DNA of 64,000 bases from Paenibacillus sp. J45TS6 (GTDB lineage: Bacteria > Bacillota > Bacilli > Paenibacillales > Paenibacillaceae): contig NZ_BOSJ01000017.1 of the NCBI RefSeq assembly GCF_018403285.1, positions 32,488 to 96,487 of the forward strand. The letters are read 5' to 3'. The notes beneath the pieces were generated by a model. It saw only the letters and a program-made list of their open reading frames with translations, searched no databases and had not been told where the DNA came from. The translations under genes were made by a program, and so were the position numbers. Below are positions 9,271 to 18,882 of the stretch, one piece after another (position 1 is the stretch's first letter; each line of letters starts with the position of its first letter).

Positions 9271-11010
9271 TTACATGCTTTCGGTACTATTCAGTTTACC
9301 GTTCCGATTATGATCCGCATGCAAAACAGATGGAGAGGAAGGCGGAAAGAGTTCTGCATGCGGAGGAGCGATCTCTTCCACTACTGTTTTTTCCGACTCT
9401 CCAAACACATGATGGAACACTTCTTCAGCCGTCTCAACCGGAATTACACGTAAGCCTTCCAAGTTATCAAAAATGGATTGCCAATTTTCAGCTGGAATGA
9501 TTACTTTTTTGACTCCTGCCTGGAATGCTGCTTCCACCTTAGCCAAAACACCGCCAATTGGTTTCACTTTTCCGTGTATACTGATTTCTCCTGTCATGGC
9601 CAGCTCATGATCTACAGGGATCCCTCGAATAGCCGAAACAATCGCCGTCGCCATCGCAATTCCAGCAGAAGGTCCATCAATCGGTGTTCCACCTGGGAAA
9701 TTAATGTGAAGATCGAAATTAGATGGCGAATACCCCATAGCACGAAGAACAGTTAGTACATTCTCTACAGAACCTTTTGCCATACTTTTGCGGCGCAGTG
9801 TTCTTGAACCTCCGCCAATTTCTTCTTCCTCTACGACACCCGTAATGTTATAGGTACCTTTGCCTTTTGCTACAGGTACAGCAGAAACTTCGATTTCAAG
9901 CAGCGCCCCCATATTCGGGCCATAAACAGCAAGTCCGTTAACAAAACCGATTTGAGGACGACTTGGCACTTTACGATCAGGTCTTGGCTGAATTTGACTA
10001 CTGCTCGCTACCCATTCCAAATCAGAGGCTTGAAGTTCATCCCGATTCTCCGTCAGGGCAAGTCCGGCAGCAAGCTGTACGATGTTTACTGCTTCCCGGC
10101 CATTTGTCGCATACTTTTTAACAACTTCTACTGCTTCGGGATTCGCCGAAAAACCGATTTTTGATATGGCATCTTCCGCAATCCGCCCAATTTCTTCCGG
10201 TAATAGTGCACGGAAAAAGATTTCCATACAGCGAGAACGCAGTGCTGGCGGAATTTCATGTGGAGATCTAGTCGTTGCACCAACAAGTCGAAAATCTGCC
10301 GGCAATCCATTTTGGAAAATATCATGGATATAAGCAGGAGTATGCGTATCTTCGGAATTGTAGTACGCACTTTCCAAAATCACTTTGCGATCCTCGAGTA
10401 CTTTGAGCAGCTTGTTCATCTGGATTGTATGAAGTTCACCGATCTCGTCCACAAATAAAATCCCACCATGCGCTTTGGTAACGGCCCCTGGTTTCGGCTG
10501 AGGAACACCAGCTACCCCCATTGCACCCGCTCCTTGATATATCGGATCATGCACCGATCCGATGAGAGGATCTGCAATTCCTCGTTCATCAAAACGTGCT
10601 GTGGTCGCATCAATCTCTGTAAATTTGGCATCTGCCTTAAAAGGAGAGGCTGGGTTCTTTTTCGCTTCCTCTAATATGACCCTGGCTGCCGCTGTCTTCC
10701 CTACTCCCGGCGGGCCGTAAACAATGACATGCTGGGGATTACCGCTGCAGAGAGCGGCCTTCATGGCGCGCAGCCCATCTTTTTGGCCCACGATATCTTC
10801 AAGCTTGGCAGGTCGTGTCTTTTCAGCAAGTGGTTTTGTCAGCGAAATAGCTCTCAGCTTCCGCAGTTTATCCATTTCTTTGCGAGATTCCTTTTCTACC
10901 GCACTTCGATTACTCTTTTGCGAGCGCAGCATATTCCAAAAATATAGCCCAATCACAACTCCAAAAAATAAATTGACCAACATAATGATAATCGTTATTT
11001 CATTTCCCAT
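9271..11010 (-). CDS. lonB: ATP-dependent protease LonB, membrane-anchored sporulation type
   Basis: The protein is 579 residues from the ATG at 11010, where AGGAGG lies 8 bases upstream; a frame extending 15 codons further is ignored. It starts with a membrane anchor (ITIIIMLVNLFFGVVIGLYF). An AAA+ domain with Walker [10 protein letters not shown] and Walker B GILFVDEIGEL follows. The C-terminal protease domain has Ser448 in IDGPSAG and Lys491 in GGVLAKVEA. It lacks the LonA N-domain. In Bacillus LonB is made in the forespore under sigma-F, and a perfect sigma-F-like -10 lies just upstream here. The tail after residue ~540 is variable and histidine-rich. Confidence 0.94.
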   Translation of the reverse strand: MGNEITIIIMLVNLFFGVVIGLYFWNMLRSQKSNRSAVEKESRKEMDKLRKLRAISLTKPLAEKTRPAKLEDIVGQKDGLRAMKAALCSGNPQHVIVYGPPGVGKTAAARVILEEAKKNPASPFKADAKFTEIDATTARFDERGIADPLIGSVHDPIYQGAGAMGVAGVPQPKPGAVTKAHGGILFVDEIGELHTIQMNKLLKVLEDRKVILESAYYNSEDTHTPAYIHDIFQNGLPADFRLVGATTRSPHEIPPALRSRCMEIFFRALLPEEIGRIAEDAISKIGFSANPEAVEVVKKYATNGREAVNIVQLAAGLALTENRDELQASDLEWVASSSQIQPRPDRKVPSRPQIGFVNGLAVYGPNMGALLEIEVSAVPVAKGKGTYNITGVVEEEEIGGGSRTLRRKSMAKGSVENVLTVLRAMGYSPSNFDLHINFPGGTPIDGPSAGIAMATAIVSAIRGIPVDHELAMTGEISIHGKVKPIGGVLAKVEAAFQAGVKKVIIPAENWQSIFDNLEGLRVIPVETAEEVFHHVFGESEKTVVEEIAPPHAELFPPSSPSVLHADHNRNGKLNSTESM

Positions 11011-11043
11011 ATCTATGTCCTCCTGTTTAATCTTTCTTTCACC

Positions 11044-11053
11044 TATTTTTGCC
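11044..11053 (-). promoter_or_regulatory. Possible sigma-F/sigma-G -10 element of lonB
   Basis: The minus strand reads GGCAAAAATA 34 bases before the lonB ATG, matching the forespore -10 consensus GGNRANAHTR. A -35 candidate GTATC lies 13 bases upstream, which is shorter than the usual 15-16. This is an inference supported by the known sigma-F control of lonB in Bacillus. Confidence 0.35.
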
Positions 11054-11133
11054 ACGTAAAAAGTTCGATACTTGGTAGTATAGCCTTTTCCCTTTGTGGT
11101 AAACGTAAAATACGGATGAAATGGAACAGAAAA

Positions 11134-11171
11134 ACAAAAAAAGCCAACTTTCGCGGGTGGAAAGTTGGCTT
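11134..11171 (-). terminator. Terminator of ispG
   Basis: An 11-bp perfect stem, AGCCAACTTTC / GAAAGTTGGCT with a 7-base loop, is followed on the minus strand by TTTTTTTG, 23 bases after the ispG stop. It separates ispG from lonB. Confidence 0.9.
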
Positions 11172-11193
11172 ATCTTATACAGATAATAATAGA

Positions 11194-12291
11194 TTAGTGC
11201 TTACGGCCAGGGATAACCCCTGTTTCTTCATAGGCAACCACAATTTTATCAATTTCTTTTTTGAGTTCATTAACCATCTCAGCCTCAGGTACTTTGCGAA
11301 TCATCTCTCCATAACGGAATAACAATCCTTCTCCCCGGGCACCGGCAATACCGATATCTGCTTCTCTTGCTTCCCCTGGACCATTCACCGCACAGCCGAG
11401 TACAGATACTTTAATCGGTACTTTAATCTGTGAGATATATTCTTCCACTTCGTTTGCAATCGAGAATAAATCAATATCAAGACGTCCACAAGTCGGACAA
11501 GAAATGAGCGTAGCTGCATTCGAGATCAGACCAAACGCTTTGAGCAGTTCTCTTGCTACTTTGATTTCTTCTACCGGATCGGCACTTAGTGAAATACGCA
11601 TTGTTGAACCAATGCCGAGTGAAAGAAGTGCTCCCATTCCCGCTGAACTTTTAATCGTTCCGGAGAATAAGGTGCCGGCTTCCGTAATCCCAAGATGAAG
11701 CGGATAAGGAATAACCTGAGCTGCTTTGGTATAAGCTTCAATCGCCATGGGTACGTCAGATGCTTTCAGGGATACGATAATATCGTGAAAATCAAGCTCT
11801 TCTAGAATACCAATGTGATAAAGTGCGCTTTCTACCATCGCATCTGCCGTTGGGTATCCGTACTTTTCAAGCAAATGATTCTCAAGAGAACCGGCATTGA
11901 CTCCAATACGAATCGGAATACCTTTTGCTTTGCAAGCTTCAACTACTGCTTCTACCTTCTCGCGGCGACCGATGTTCCCTGGATTAATACGAACTTTATC
12001 AATCCCGTTCTCTATCGCCTTCAAAGCCAGCTTGTAGTTAAAGTGAATATCCGCTACTAGTGGAATATGAATCCGTTTCTTGATTTCTTTAATCGCATCT
12101 GCTGCTTCGTCATTATTTACCGTTACGCGAACGATCTGACAACCCGCTTCTTCCAGACGCAAGATCTCAGCAACGGTTGCTTCTACATCGGCTGTTTTTG
12201 TCGTACACATACTTTGTATAATTACTTCGTTGCTTCCACCGATGGTAATATCTCCAACTTTTACGGGACGTGTATCCTGTCTCAGAAACAT
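11194..12291 (-). CDS. ispG: 4-hydroxy-3-methylbut-2-enyl diphosphate synthase (flavodoxin) IspG/GcpE
   Basis: The protein is 365 residues from the ATG at 12291 ([13 protein letters not shown]), preceded by GGGGAG; the longer frame to 12318 lacks a good site. It is the penultimate enzyme of the MEP isoprenoid pathway and contains a [4Fe-4S] cluster. The cluster cysteines are visible in SCPTCGR and [13 protein letters not shown]. Its length fits the short bacterial class. It sits as a single transcription unit between clpX and lonB, a position not found in B. subtilis. Confidence 0.95.
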   Translation of the reverse strand: MFLRQDTRPVKVGDITIGGSNEVIIQSMCTTKTADVEATVAEILRLEEAGCQIVRVTVNNDEAADAIKEIKKRIHIPLVADIHFNYKLALKAIENGIDKVRINPGNIGRREKVEAVVEACKAKGIPIRIGVNAGSLENHLLEKYGYPTADAMVESALYHIGILEELDFHDIIVSLKASDVPMAIEAYTKAAQVIPYPLHLGITEAGTLFSGTIKSSAGMGALLSLGIGSTMRISLSADPVEEIKVARELLKAFGLISNAATLISCPTCGRLDIDLFSIANEVEEYISQIKVPIKVSVLGCAVNGPGEAREADIGIAGARGEGLLFRYGEMIRKVPEAEMVNELKKEIDKIVVAYEETGVIPGRKH

Positions 12292-12417
12292 GATGGCTTT
12301 CTCTCCCCATAACGTCAAATCTCCACTAGTAAGAGGACTGGAATATCCAGTAATAAGCCCCTGTACCAGTGGAGTATGACTAAATTATTTAAACTAGATA
12401 AGTGGGATCAGCCCAGA

Positions 12418-13677
12418 TCACGCACTTTCTTCCTGTTTTTTATCTTTTTCATCTCCACTACGTAATTCAGGTGCTGTTTTTTCTTCAACAACCTGTTGTG
12501 TAATTACGCATTTGGTTACATCTTCACGAGATGGCACTTCATACATTACATCAAGCAATAAGCCTTCGATAATGGCACGAAGTCCACGAGCTCCTGTATT
12601 CCGTTTGATCGCTTCACGAGCAATGGCCTCAAGTGCTCCTGGTTCAAACTCAAGAGTAACATTATCGAGTTCGAGCATTTTCGTGTACTGTTTAACCAGT
12701 GCGTTCTTCGGCTCAGACAGGATGCGAACAAGCGTGTCTTCATCAAGCGGCTCCAAAGTAGAGATGACTGGCAAACGTCCTACAAATTCCGGAATCAAAC
12801 CGAACTTGAGCAAATCTTCTGGAAGAACCAGACCAAGGTATTCTCCTGGTTTCAAGTCCTTTTGCTCTGTTGCAGAGTTAAAACCAATTACCTTTTTACC
12901 GATACGGCGTTTAATCATTTGCTCCAGTCCATCAAAGGCACCGCCGCAAACGAATAAAATATTCGTTGTATCGATCTGGATAAATTCTTGATGTGGATGC
13001 TTACGTCCACCTTGCGGCGGTACAGAAGCAACCGTACCCTCCAAAATTTTGAGGAGAGCTTGCTGCACACCTTCACCAGAAACGTCACGTGTAATCGAAG
13101 GGTTCTCCGATTTACGTGCAACTTTATCAATTTCATCAATATAAATGATGCCGCGTTCTGCTTTTTCTACATCATAATCCGCTGCTTGGATCAACTTAAG
13201 AAGAATATTCTCAACGTCTTCACCCACATAACCTGCTTCCGTCAAAGACGTAGCATCTGCAATTGCAAACGGTACATTCAGGATTTTAGCCATTGTTTGA
13301 GCAAGTAAAGTTTTACCAGAACCTGTTGGTCCTAAAAGCAAAATATTACTTTTCGACATTTCCACGTCGTCAACTTTGCTCTGCGTATTAATCCGTTTGT
13401 AGTGATTATAAACCGCTACAGACAATGATTTCTTCGCTTGATCTTGACCAATTACATATTGATCGAGAATATCACGAATCTCTTTTGGTTTCGGAATATC
13501 CTTCAGATCGATCTCTTCATCATGACCGAGCTCTTCTTCCACGATCTCCGCGCAAAGCTCGATACACTCATCACATATATACACCCCTGGTCCCGCTACC
13601 AACTTGCGGACTTGTTCCTGGGATTTACCGCAGAAAGAACATTTCAATTGTCCTTTCTCATCGTTAAATTTAAACAT
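12418..13677 (-). CDS. clpX: ATP-dependent Clp protease ATP-binding subunit ClpX
   Basis: This 419-residue AAA+ unfoldase feeds substrates to ClpP. An N-terminal zinc-binding domain shows CSFCGK and CDECIELC. The AAA+ core has Walker A GPTGSGKT, Walker [10 protein letters not shown] and sensor motifs including GGAFDGL. The ClpP-docking loop IGF is present in KKVIGFNS. It starts 12 bases after the clpP stop, so the two subunits share an operon, unlike in B. subtilis. Confidence 0.97.
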   Translation of the reverse strand: MFKFNDEKGQLKCSFCGKSQEQVRKLVAGPGVYICDECIELCAEIVEEELGHDEEIDLKDIPKPKEIRDILDQYVIGQDQAKKSLSVAVYNHYKRINTQSKVDDVEMSKSNILLLGPTGSGKTLLAQTMAKILNVPFAIADATSLTEAGYVGEDVENILLKLIQAADYDVEKAERGIIYIDEIDKVARKSENPSITRDVSGEGVQQALLKILEGTVASVPPQGGRKHPHQEFIQIDTTNILFVCGGAFDGLEQMIKRRIGKKVIGFNSATEQKDLKPGEYLGLVLPEDLLKFGLIPEFVGRLPVISTLEPLDEDTLVRILSEPKNALVKQYTKMLELDNVTLEFEPGALEAIAREAIKRNTGARGLRAIIEGLLLDVMYEVPSREDVTKCVITQQVVEEKTAPELRSGDEKDKKQEESA

Positions 13678-13689
13678 ATAACCACCCCT

Positions 13690-14280
13690 TTAAGAATTGA
13701 TCGGTTTAGTGAGTACTTGGTCAATGATACGGTACTCTAAAGCTTCTTCCGCACTCATGAAATAGTCACGGTCCGTATCACGCTCGATTTTATCAAGGGG
13801 TTGACCTGTACGCTCCACGTAAATCTGATTCAGTTTCTGACGAGTCTTAATGATCCAGTCAGCATGAATCTGAATATCGGATGCCTGACCTTGGACTCCG
13901 CCCAGCGGTTGATGTATCATAACTTCACTGTTTTCAAGTGCATATCGCTTACCAGGAGCACCCGCTGTTAATAGCAGCGAACCCATGCTGGCAGCCATAC
14001 CTACGCAGATCGTGGATACGTCTGGCTTGATAAACTGCATCGTATCATATATACCCAACCCCGCTGTAACAGAACCACCAGGTGAATTGATATATAAACT
14101 GATATCTTTTTCCGGATCTTCTGCAGCCAGGAAAAGAAGCTGGGCGATTACAAGATTCGCCACATCATCATCTATTGCACCGCTGAGAAAGATAATCCGA
14201 TCTTTCAGCAGTCTAGAGTAAATATCGTATGAACGTTCTCCGCGATTCGTTTGTTCAACAACCATAGGTACGAGACTCAT
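13690..14280 (-). CDS. clpP: ATP-dependent Clp protease proteolytic subunit ClpP
   Basis: The protein is 196 residues from the ATG at 14280 ([20 protein letters not shown]), which has AAGAGG 8 bases upstream; an extension to 14346 does not fit the family. The catalytic triad is complete: Ser98 in GMAASMG, His123 in MIHQPLGG and Asp172 in DTDRDYF. It forms the tetradecameric proteolytic chamber used by ClpX and ClpC. The upstream region contains a weak CtsR-like sequence, so stress control is possible. Confidence 0.97.
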   Translation of the reverse strand: MSLVPMVVEQTNRGERSYDIYSRLLKDRIIFLSGAIDDDVANLVIAQLLFLAAEDPEKDISLYINSPGGSVTAGLGIYDTMQFIKPDVSTICVGMAASMGSLLLTAGAPGKRYALENSEVMIHQPLGGVQGQASDIQIHADWIIKTRQKLNQIYVERTGQPLDKIERDTDRDYFMSAEEALEYRIIDQVLTKPINS

Positions 14281-14596
14281 GTGTAAACCTCTTTTCCATA
14301 ATAGAATCTTTACCGCACAAGTCAGGGAAAACATAAGAATCTGCAAACATTATTACAGTCCATCTTATTTTAACATGTTCCCTGTTTCATGTCATATAGA
14401 TCCGCTTTCTCACATGAACCAATAATAAGAAAGCTTGATCATATTTAACCATTTTTTTTATGTATGTGCAAATGCGCCTTCCGGCATATAGAGTAAAGAC
14501 CTATATATTAAGTATATGGAAGGATATAAAAATTATCACGCATATTAATTAATATCCATCTAATAATAAAATTTGCTATAAAATGGATATTACTTA
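14281..14596. other. clpP upstream region with a degenerate CtsR-like box
   Basis: This AT-rich interval has no gene. On the minus strand, 14434-14450 read GGTTAAATATGATCAAG, three mismatches from the CtsR consensus GGTCAAANANRGTCAAA. A clear sigma-A pair could not be fixed. The rest, towards the tig terminator, shows nothing recognisable. Confidence 0.3.
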
Positions 14597-14632
14597 GAAA
14601 AAATAAGGCACGTAAAAACATTACGTGCCTTA
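14597..14632 (-). terminator. Terminator of tig
   Basis: A perfect 11-bp stem AAGGCACGTAA / TTACGTGCCTT with a 5-base loop is followed on the minus strand by ATTTTTTC, about 85 bases past the tig stop. Confidence 0.88.
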
Positions 14633-14715
14633 TCTGATATACGTGATTCGCATTCAGCATAAATCCATATCCATTCTTGGTCGTGGATTTATACTACATG
14701 CTCATATGTGAGTGA

Positions 14716-16044
14716 TTATTCAGCCGCTTCTTCTTTAGCTTCTTCAGCAGGAGCATCTACCTCTTTGCTGTTTGCCAAAAGGAAGTCGATTGTTTTGCGA
14801 AGCAATACTTCTTCTTTCAAGCTGTCGAGAGAACCATTGCTTTCAAGAATTTGACGAATCTCTTCAACAGAGCGTTTGAAAGAAGCAGCCATGCTGTTCA
14901 GCTCTTCGTTTACATCTTCTTCTGTTACTTCAAGATTCTCTTGTTTACCGATTGCTTCAAGAACCAGGTTGTTACGAACGCGTTTTTCAGCATCGTTTTT
15001 CATTTGGTTTTGAAGATCTGCTTCGGTTTGACCAGAGAAGCTCATGAACATTTCAAGGTTCATACCTTGTTGACGAAGACGGTTGTCAAAGTCACGCATC
15101 ATGTTGCGAACTTCGCTGTTGATCATTCCTTGTGGAATTTCAACTTCAGCATTTTCAGCCGCTTTTTCAACTACGATATTTTCTTGAGTTGCTTTTGCTT
15201 CTTCTTCTTTGCGGGAAGCAAGTTGTTTTTTCAGATCTTCTTTGTACTCAACAAGTGTGTCGAATTCACTAACGTCTTTAGCGAACTCATCATCAAGTGC
15301 AGGAAGTTCTTTACGTTTGATTTCGTGTACTTTCACTTTGAATACCGCTTTTTTACCAGCTAGTTCAGCTGCATGGTACTCTTCAGGGAATGTCACTTCA
15401 ACGTCTTTGTTGTCGCCTGTTCCAAGACCAATGACTTGCTCTTCGAAACCAGGGATGAACGTGTTAGATCCAAGTTCAAGAGATTGACGCTCAGCAGATC
15501 CGCCTTCGAAAAGTTCACCGTCAACAGAACCTTCGTAGTCGATAACAACAACATCGCCAGATGCTGCTTGTCCTTCTTCAACGACTACAAGTTCAGCATG
15601 ACGCTGTTGCAGACGCTCTAGTTCAGCAGTCAGTTCTTCTTCAGAAACTTCAGTGCTTACTTTAGGAACTTCAAGACCTTTGTATTCGCCAAGTTCAACT
15701 TCAGGTTTAACTACAACTTTTGCTTTAAACTTGAATGTTTGTCCTTTAGCAAATTGATCAACATCTACTTCTGGTTGTTCTACAGGGAAGATTTCTGTTT
15801 GATCAACAGCTTCCGTGTATACTTCTGGAAGAAGGATGTCAATTGCATCCTGGTACAAGCTCTCTACACCAAAACGAGCTTCGAAGATTGAACGTGGAAC
15901 TTTACCTTTACGGAATCCAGGTACATTTATTTTTTTAACGACTTTATTAAAAGCCTTGTCGAGAGCAGCAGCTACACGATCTGCTTCTACTTCAACTTCA
16001 AGAACCCCAAGGTTCTTCTCTATTTTTTCCCAAGTTGCTTTCAT
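14716..16044 (-). CDS. tig: Trigger factor (ribosome-bound chaperone, peptidyl-prolyl isomerase)
   Basis: The 442-residue protein has the three trigger-factor parts. The N-terminal ribosome-binding domain carries the signature loop GFRKGKVPR near residue 45. An FKBP-type isomerase domain (about 160-245) includes VVIDYEGSVDGELFEGG. A long helical C-terminal domain follows. It binds nascent chains at the exit tunnel. The acidic, alanine-rich end (DAPAEEAKEEAAE) is typical. It lies downstream of the ysoA-like gene, as in Bacillus, but with an intergenic gap of about 130 bases. Confidence 0.97.
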   Translation of the reverse strand: MKATWEKIEKNLGVLEVEVEADRVAAALDKAFNKVVKKINVPGFRKGKVPRSIFEARFGVESLYQDAIDILLPEVYTEAVDQTEIFPVEQPEVDVDQFAKGQTFKFKAKVVVKPEVELGEYKGLEVPKVSTEVSEEELTAELERLQQRHAELVVVEEGQAASGDVVVIDYEGSVDGELFEGGSAERQSLELGSNTFIPGFEEQVIGLGTGDNKDVEVTFPEEYHAAELAGKKAVFKVKVHEIKRKELPALDDEFAKDVSEFDTLVEYKEDLKKQLASRKEEEAKATQENIVVEKAAENAEVEIPQGMINSEVRNMMRDFDNRLRQQGMNLEMFMSFSGQTEADLQNQMKNDAEKRVRNNLVLEAIGKQENLEVTEEDVNEELNSMAASFKRSVEEIRQILESNGSLDSLKEEVLLRKTIDFLLANSKEVDAPAEEAKEEAAE

Positions 16045-16177
16045 TTATGCTTTCCCCTCCAAATTTCACGTGTTAACCATTGTCAAGCGCGTACAAAATA
16101 ACCATTTTAGTATAAACAACATTAAATGCAATTTCAAGGGTAAACCCTTGTAAACACAGCAGGAAAAGTTTTATAAC

Positions 16178-17110
16178 CTATTTTGTGCCCAGTCCTCCTG
16201 AAACAAATTGCTTAATTGAGCGATACGCCTGCTCAAATCGGAACCTAACCTCGCTCGTAATCCCATACAGGGTGCGAATCTCTTCTTCATTGTGCGAACC
16301 TCCCAAACTCTCAGCCACCGCTGCATGAAGTGCAGCAGCCCACATATCGAGCATGGATTCATCGCCTTCCAGCATAGAGCGGTAATCACTTGTTCCAAAA
16401 ACGGCCATGATATATTGCGACCAAAGTTCCTGAGCGAAATAAAATAGCGTAGGCTCGTGAACTTCTGTCTGATCTGCGACACGTTCTAGAATCCGAAGAA
16501 CAGCATGCGGGAAATCTTCTGGTGTCAGAGGTACTGTCTCTATTTCTACTTCGACCTTCTCTGTTCCTCTTTGCAGAGTAACATGAAAGTCAGCCCCTCT
16601 TTTTCGCAGGGTTTGAAGTACTCTGAACTGGAGTAATGGATGTAATCTGCTATGTTCAATCCATTCTTTAAGTGACTCATCAACGCTCGGCACGTCTACG
16701 TATGCTAACTGGTCAAGCGCAAGCATCGTTTGTTCACTCAGCGGCTCATCCTTCAGAATGCGCAGTAATTTATTCGCATAATCTCCGTCTTCAGCCAGCT
16801 TATTCTTCGCATTTTGGCGTGCTAAATCCTCTTCACTTTCAATTTCATCCTCTTCTTCAGAAACCGGATTATTGTCATCAGCACTTATATATTGAGGAAA
16901 GGCTGCCCTGAGCCATTCAAGTAGCGCTCCCCATTCTTCATAGTTTCTCTGATCCTGTCCCTGGCACTGAAGCAGAAATTCAAGCAAATTCATCGCTTCC
17001 GCATAGCGCTCATTTTCCAGCATAACGGTGAGCTGAATCTGATAAAAGTCTAGTGTCTTAGGAAACAATACAATATTTTTATCTGTAGTGTGCGAACTTG
17101 TATCTTTAAT
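16178..17110 (-). CDS. YsoA-like TPR-type protein, apparently starting at ATT
   Basis: The protein is about 310 residues, acidic and alpha-helical, with repeat-like segments such as LENERYAEAMNLLEFLLQ that suggest tetratricopeptide-like folding. An acidic linker (EEEDEIESEEDLAR) separates the N-terminal repeat part from the C-terminal domain. The position upstream of tig matches ysoA of B. subtilis; the function is unknown. The obvious start is TTG at 17068, but no ribosome-binding site precedes it. A perfect AGGAGG (17119-17124) lies 8 bases before an in-frame ATT at 17110, adding IKDTSSHTTDKNIV with no stop. I therefore place the start at ATT; if wrong, use 17068. Confidence 0.7.
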   Translation of the reverse strand: MKDTSSHTTDKNIVLFPKTLDFYQIQLTVMLENERYAEAMNLLEFLLQCQGQDQRNYEEWGALLEWLRAAFPQYISADDNNPVSEEEDEIESEEDLARQNAKNKLAEDGDYANKLLRILKDEPLSEQTMLALDQLAYVDVPSVDESLKEWIEHSRLHPLLQFRVLQTLRKRGADFHVTLQRGTEKVEVEIETVPLTPEDFPHAVLRILERVADQTEVHEPTLFYFAQELWSQYIMAVFGTSDYRSMLEGDESMLDMWAAALHAAVAESLGGSHNEEEIRTLYGITSEVRFRFEQAYRSIKQFVSGGLGTK

Positions 17111-17306
17111 TAAGATTACCTCCTCTCTACCCGGAAGCTTAAAGCGACTCGTTGATTATATAGAAACCCGTAGACTATGTATAGCACTAATATATTAGAA
17201 TAACCGAAAGTGACAAAGAAAAAACATAGAGTTCTCCATTTTATAAAATAATCAGAACAAGCAGAAAAATCACTGCACTCTTTTTATTTTATTTTTACGA
17301 TAACTA

Positions 17307-17335
17307 TTGATTTTATATTTTATATATGTTATATT
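17307..17335 (+). promoter_or_regulatory. Promoter of the first tRNA-Arg
   Basis: TTGATT (17307-17312) and TATATT (17330-17335) are separated by 17 bases, with the tRNA starting 20 bases further on. Confidence 0.55.
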
Positions 17336-17354
17336 CTATTTCGCGCTTGAATTT

Positions 17355-17428
<74 letters not shown>

Positions 17429-17433
17429 TAAAT

Positions 17434-17572
17434 TTATTAAGGCATCCTTTGTTGGATGCCTTTTTTTATGTCCTGGGGATGAGAACCCCTACAAGGGGGC
17501 GTCGGAGCTTTTTCTTCGGGAGCTTTACTTCGCAGTCAGCCTGCAAGGCTGTATCCCTCCTGGGACGTAAAT
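17434..17572 (+). repeat. First ~139-bp tandem unit ending in a copy of the tRNA-Arg 3' end
   Basis: The unit begins after the tRNA and carries a terminator (GGCATCC/GGATGCC plus T run, 17441-17467). Hairpins CCCC-TACAA-GGGG and CAGCC-TGCAA-GGCTG follow. It ends with ATCCCTCCTGGGACGTAAAT (17553-17572), identical over 20 bases to the tRNA end and its flank (17414-17433). A second unit follows directly. The long frame crossing both units is judged not to be a protein. Confidence 0.85.
17441..17467 (+). terminator. Terminator behind tRNA-Arg
   Basis: GGCATCC-TTTGTT-GGATGCC followed by seven T, 13 bases after the mature tRNA end. An equivalent copy lies at 17579-17605 in the second repeat unit. 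Confidence 0.85.
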
Positions 17573-17703
17573 ACGAAAGGCATCCTTTATTGGATGCCTT
17601 TTTTTATGTCCTGGGGATGAGAACCCCTACAAGGGGGCGTCGGAGCTTTTCTTCGGGAGCATTACTTCGCAGTCAGCCTGCAAGGCTGTATCCCTCCTGG
17701 GAC
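17573..17703 (+). repeat. Second tandem unit ending in a copy of the tRNA-Arg 3' end
   Basis: This copy differs from the first unit by a few substitutions and one deleted T in a T run. It again has the GGCATCC/GGATGCC terminator and both small hairpins. It ends with ATCCCTCCTGGGAC (17690-17703), a 14-base copy of the tRNA-Arg end. Confidence 0.85.
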
Positions 17704-17716
17704 TTTATATAAATAA

Positions 17717-17754
17717 CAAAAAGAGAGACATTCAACGGGATGTCTCTCTTTTTG
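17717..17754. terminator. Bidirectional terminator
   Basis: A near-perfect stem CAAAAAGAGAGACAT / ATGTCTCTCTTTTTG with a T run in both directions. It separates the tRNA-Arg repeat region from the convergent membrane-protein gene. Confidence 0.85.
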
Positions 17755-17793
17755 TATGAAAGGTATATCTACCATGTATGATAAGTTCCTGCG

Positions 17794-18048
17794 CTATTGA
17801 ACTGATCTCTTCTTCAAGCCATTAATGGATCGATCCAATAACATACCGATCAGCATCCAGAAAAGAACAGCGACGATGTATACAACAAAAGAAGAAATAT
17901 GTACACGATTCATGTTGGGTACAAATTCAATGAACCAAGCAACAGGGCTAACACCCATAAGCAAAATATTGTAGTCATCTAGACCAAAATAGTTCAACAA
18001 TACCACTAAAAAAGCTACGAAGGGCATCCACACAGCAAATTTTTTCAT
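17794..18048 (-). CDS. Small membrane protein, function unknown
   Basis: The protein is 84 residues from the ATG at 18048 (MKKFAVWMPFVAFLVVLL), chosen because GGGAGAGGTG lies just upstream; the frame extends to 18093 without a better site. Two clear membrane segments (about 5-20 and 50-70) flank a middle hydrophobic stretch (LLMGVSPVAWFIEFV), and the basic tail NGLKKRSVQ suggests a cytosolic C-terminus. It lies between two inverted tRNA-Arg genes. I recognise no family. Confidence 0.7.
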   Translation of the reverse strand: MKKFAVWMPFVAFLVVLLNYFGLDDYNILLMGVSPVAWFIEFVPNMNRVHISSFVVYIVAVLFWMLIGMLLDRSINGLKKRSVQ

Positions 18049-18183
18049 AGCGCACCTCTCCCTTATAACGTATGTCTGCCGGAAATTCCACATTAATTCG
18101 TTCTATCCCCACTGTGATTTCTTATCTTCATAGCGGGTAATACAATACTTTGATTAGATCAGCGATCTACAAGAGTAACAAAA

Positions 18184-18214
18184 ACAAAAAAGACATCTCA
18201 AGAGATGTCTTTTC
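18184..18214 (-). terminator. Terminator of the second tRNA-Arg
   Basis: A 10-bp stem AAGACATCTC / GAGATGTCTT is followed on the minus strand by TTTTTGTTTT, directly behind the tRNA. Confidence 0.85.
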
Positions 18215-18220
18215 TTTGTA

Positions 18221-18294
<74 letters not shown>

Positions 18295-18327
18295 AAGTTA
18301 TGTAGTTAATTTTCACGTGCGAGATTT

Positions 18328-18355
18328 ATTATACCGTAAAATCACTATTTGTCAA
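18328..18355 (-). promoter_or_regulatory. Strong promoter of the second tRNA-Arg
   Basis: The minus strand has consensus TTGACA and TATAAT hexamers with a 16-base spacer, about 34 bases before the tRNA. Confidence 0.75.
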
Positions 18356-18438
18356 AGCATTTTTTTAAGTATCATCCTGGGCATGCCAGGGTAATATGAT
18401 GTAAATATAACAAAACAACAAAGGAGCGTTCGTAGCTT

Positions 18439-18732
18439 ATGCGACAACTACTGTCATCTCTGAGTTATTTCAGTATTTTCTTCGCCCCATTTTTGCTTCC
18501 ACTCATTGTATGGATTATTGCACAAGATAACTATGTTAGGGGGCATGCAAAAAAAGCATTCTTCTCACATGTGTTTCCTTTTCTTGCGCTGATTCCGCTG
18601 TTAATCTTCATGTTTAATGCGAACCATACAACTTCTATTATCGGCTACGTGATCCTTTTCTTCATTATTTATATTGCTGTTTTTATCTATAATATCTTTC
18701 AAGGTATTAAGGTGTTCCGCGATGATGTTTAA
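18439..18732 (+). CDS. DUF4870-like small membrane protein
   Basis: This 97-residue protein has three membrane segments. LSSLSYFSIFFAPFLLPLIV, the conserved turn DNYVRGHAKKAFFSHV and the final FNIFQG-like FIYNIFQGIKVFRDDV resemble the DUF4870/Tic20-like family, whose function is unknown. AAGGAG lies 12 bases before the ATG, slightly far. It is a single gene on the plus strand between a tRNA and mgtE. Confidence 0.8.
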   Translation: MRQLLSSLSYFSIFFAPFLLPLIVWIIAQDNYVRGHAKKAFFSHVFPFLALIPLLIFMFNANHTTSIIGYVILFFIIYIAVFIYNIFQGIKVFRDDV

Positions 18733-18882
18733 TCCCTTGCTGTAATTTAGAAAAGCAGTTGATTCCTTGTGAGTTGTCTCTCCTTGTTATTTATATCTAA
18801 CAAAAGAGCACAGCCTATGGAATAACTGCTTTTTATTATTCAATCCAATTCAATCCAATTCTCGTACCTTCATTTGCTTCAA

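Noticed and set aside
17449-17712. An 87-codon open frame across the tandem units behind tRNA-Arg
   Set aside because: It has no ribosome-binding site, begins inside a terminator, and its apparent internal repeat (LLDAFFYVLGMRTPTRGRRS) only reflects the DNA repeat.
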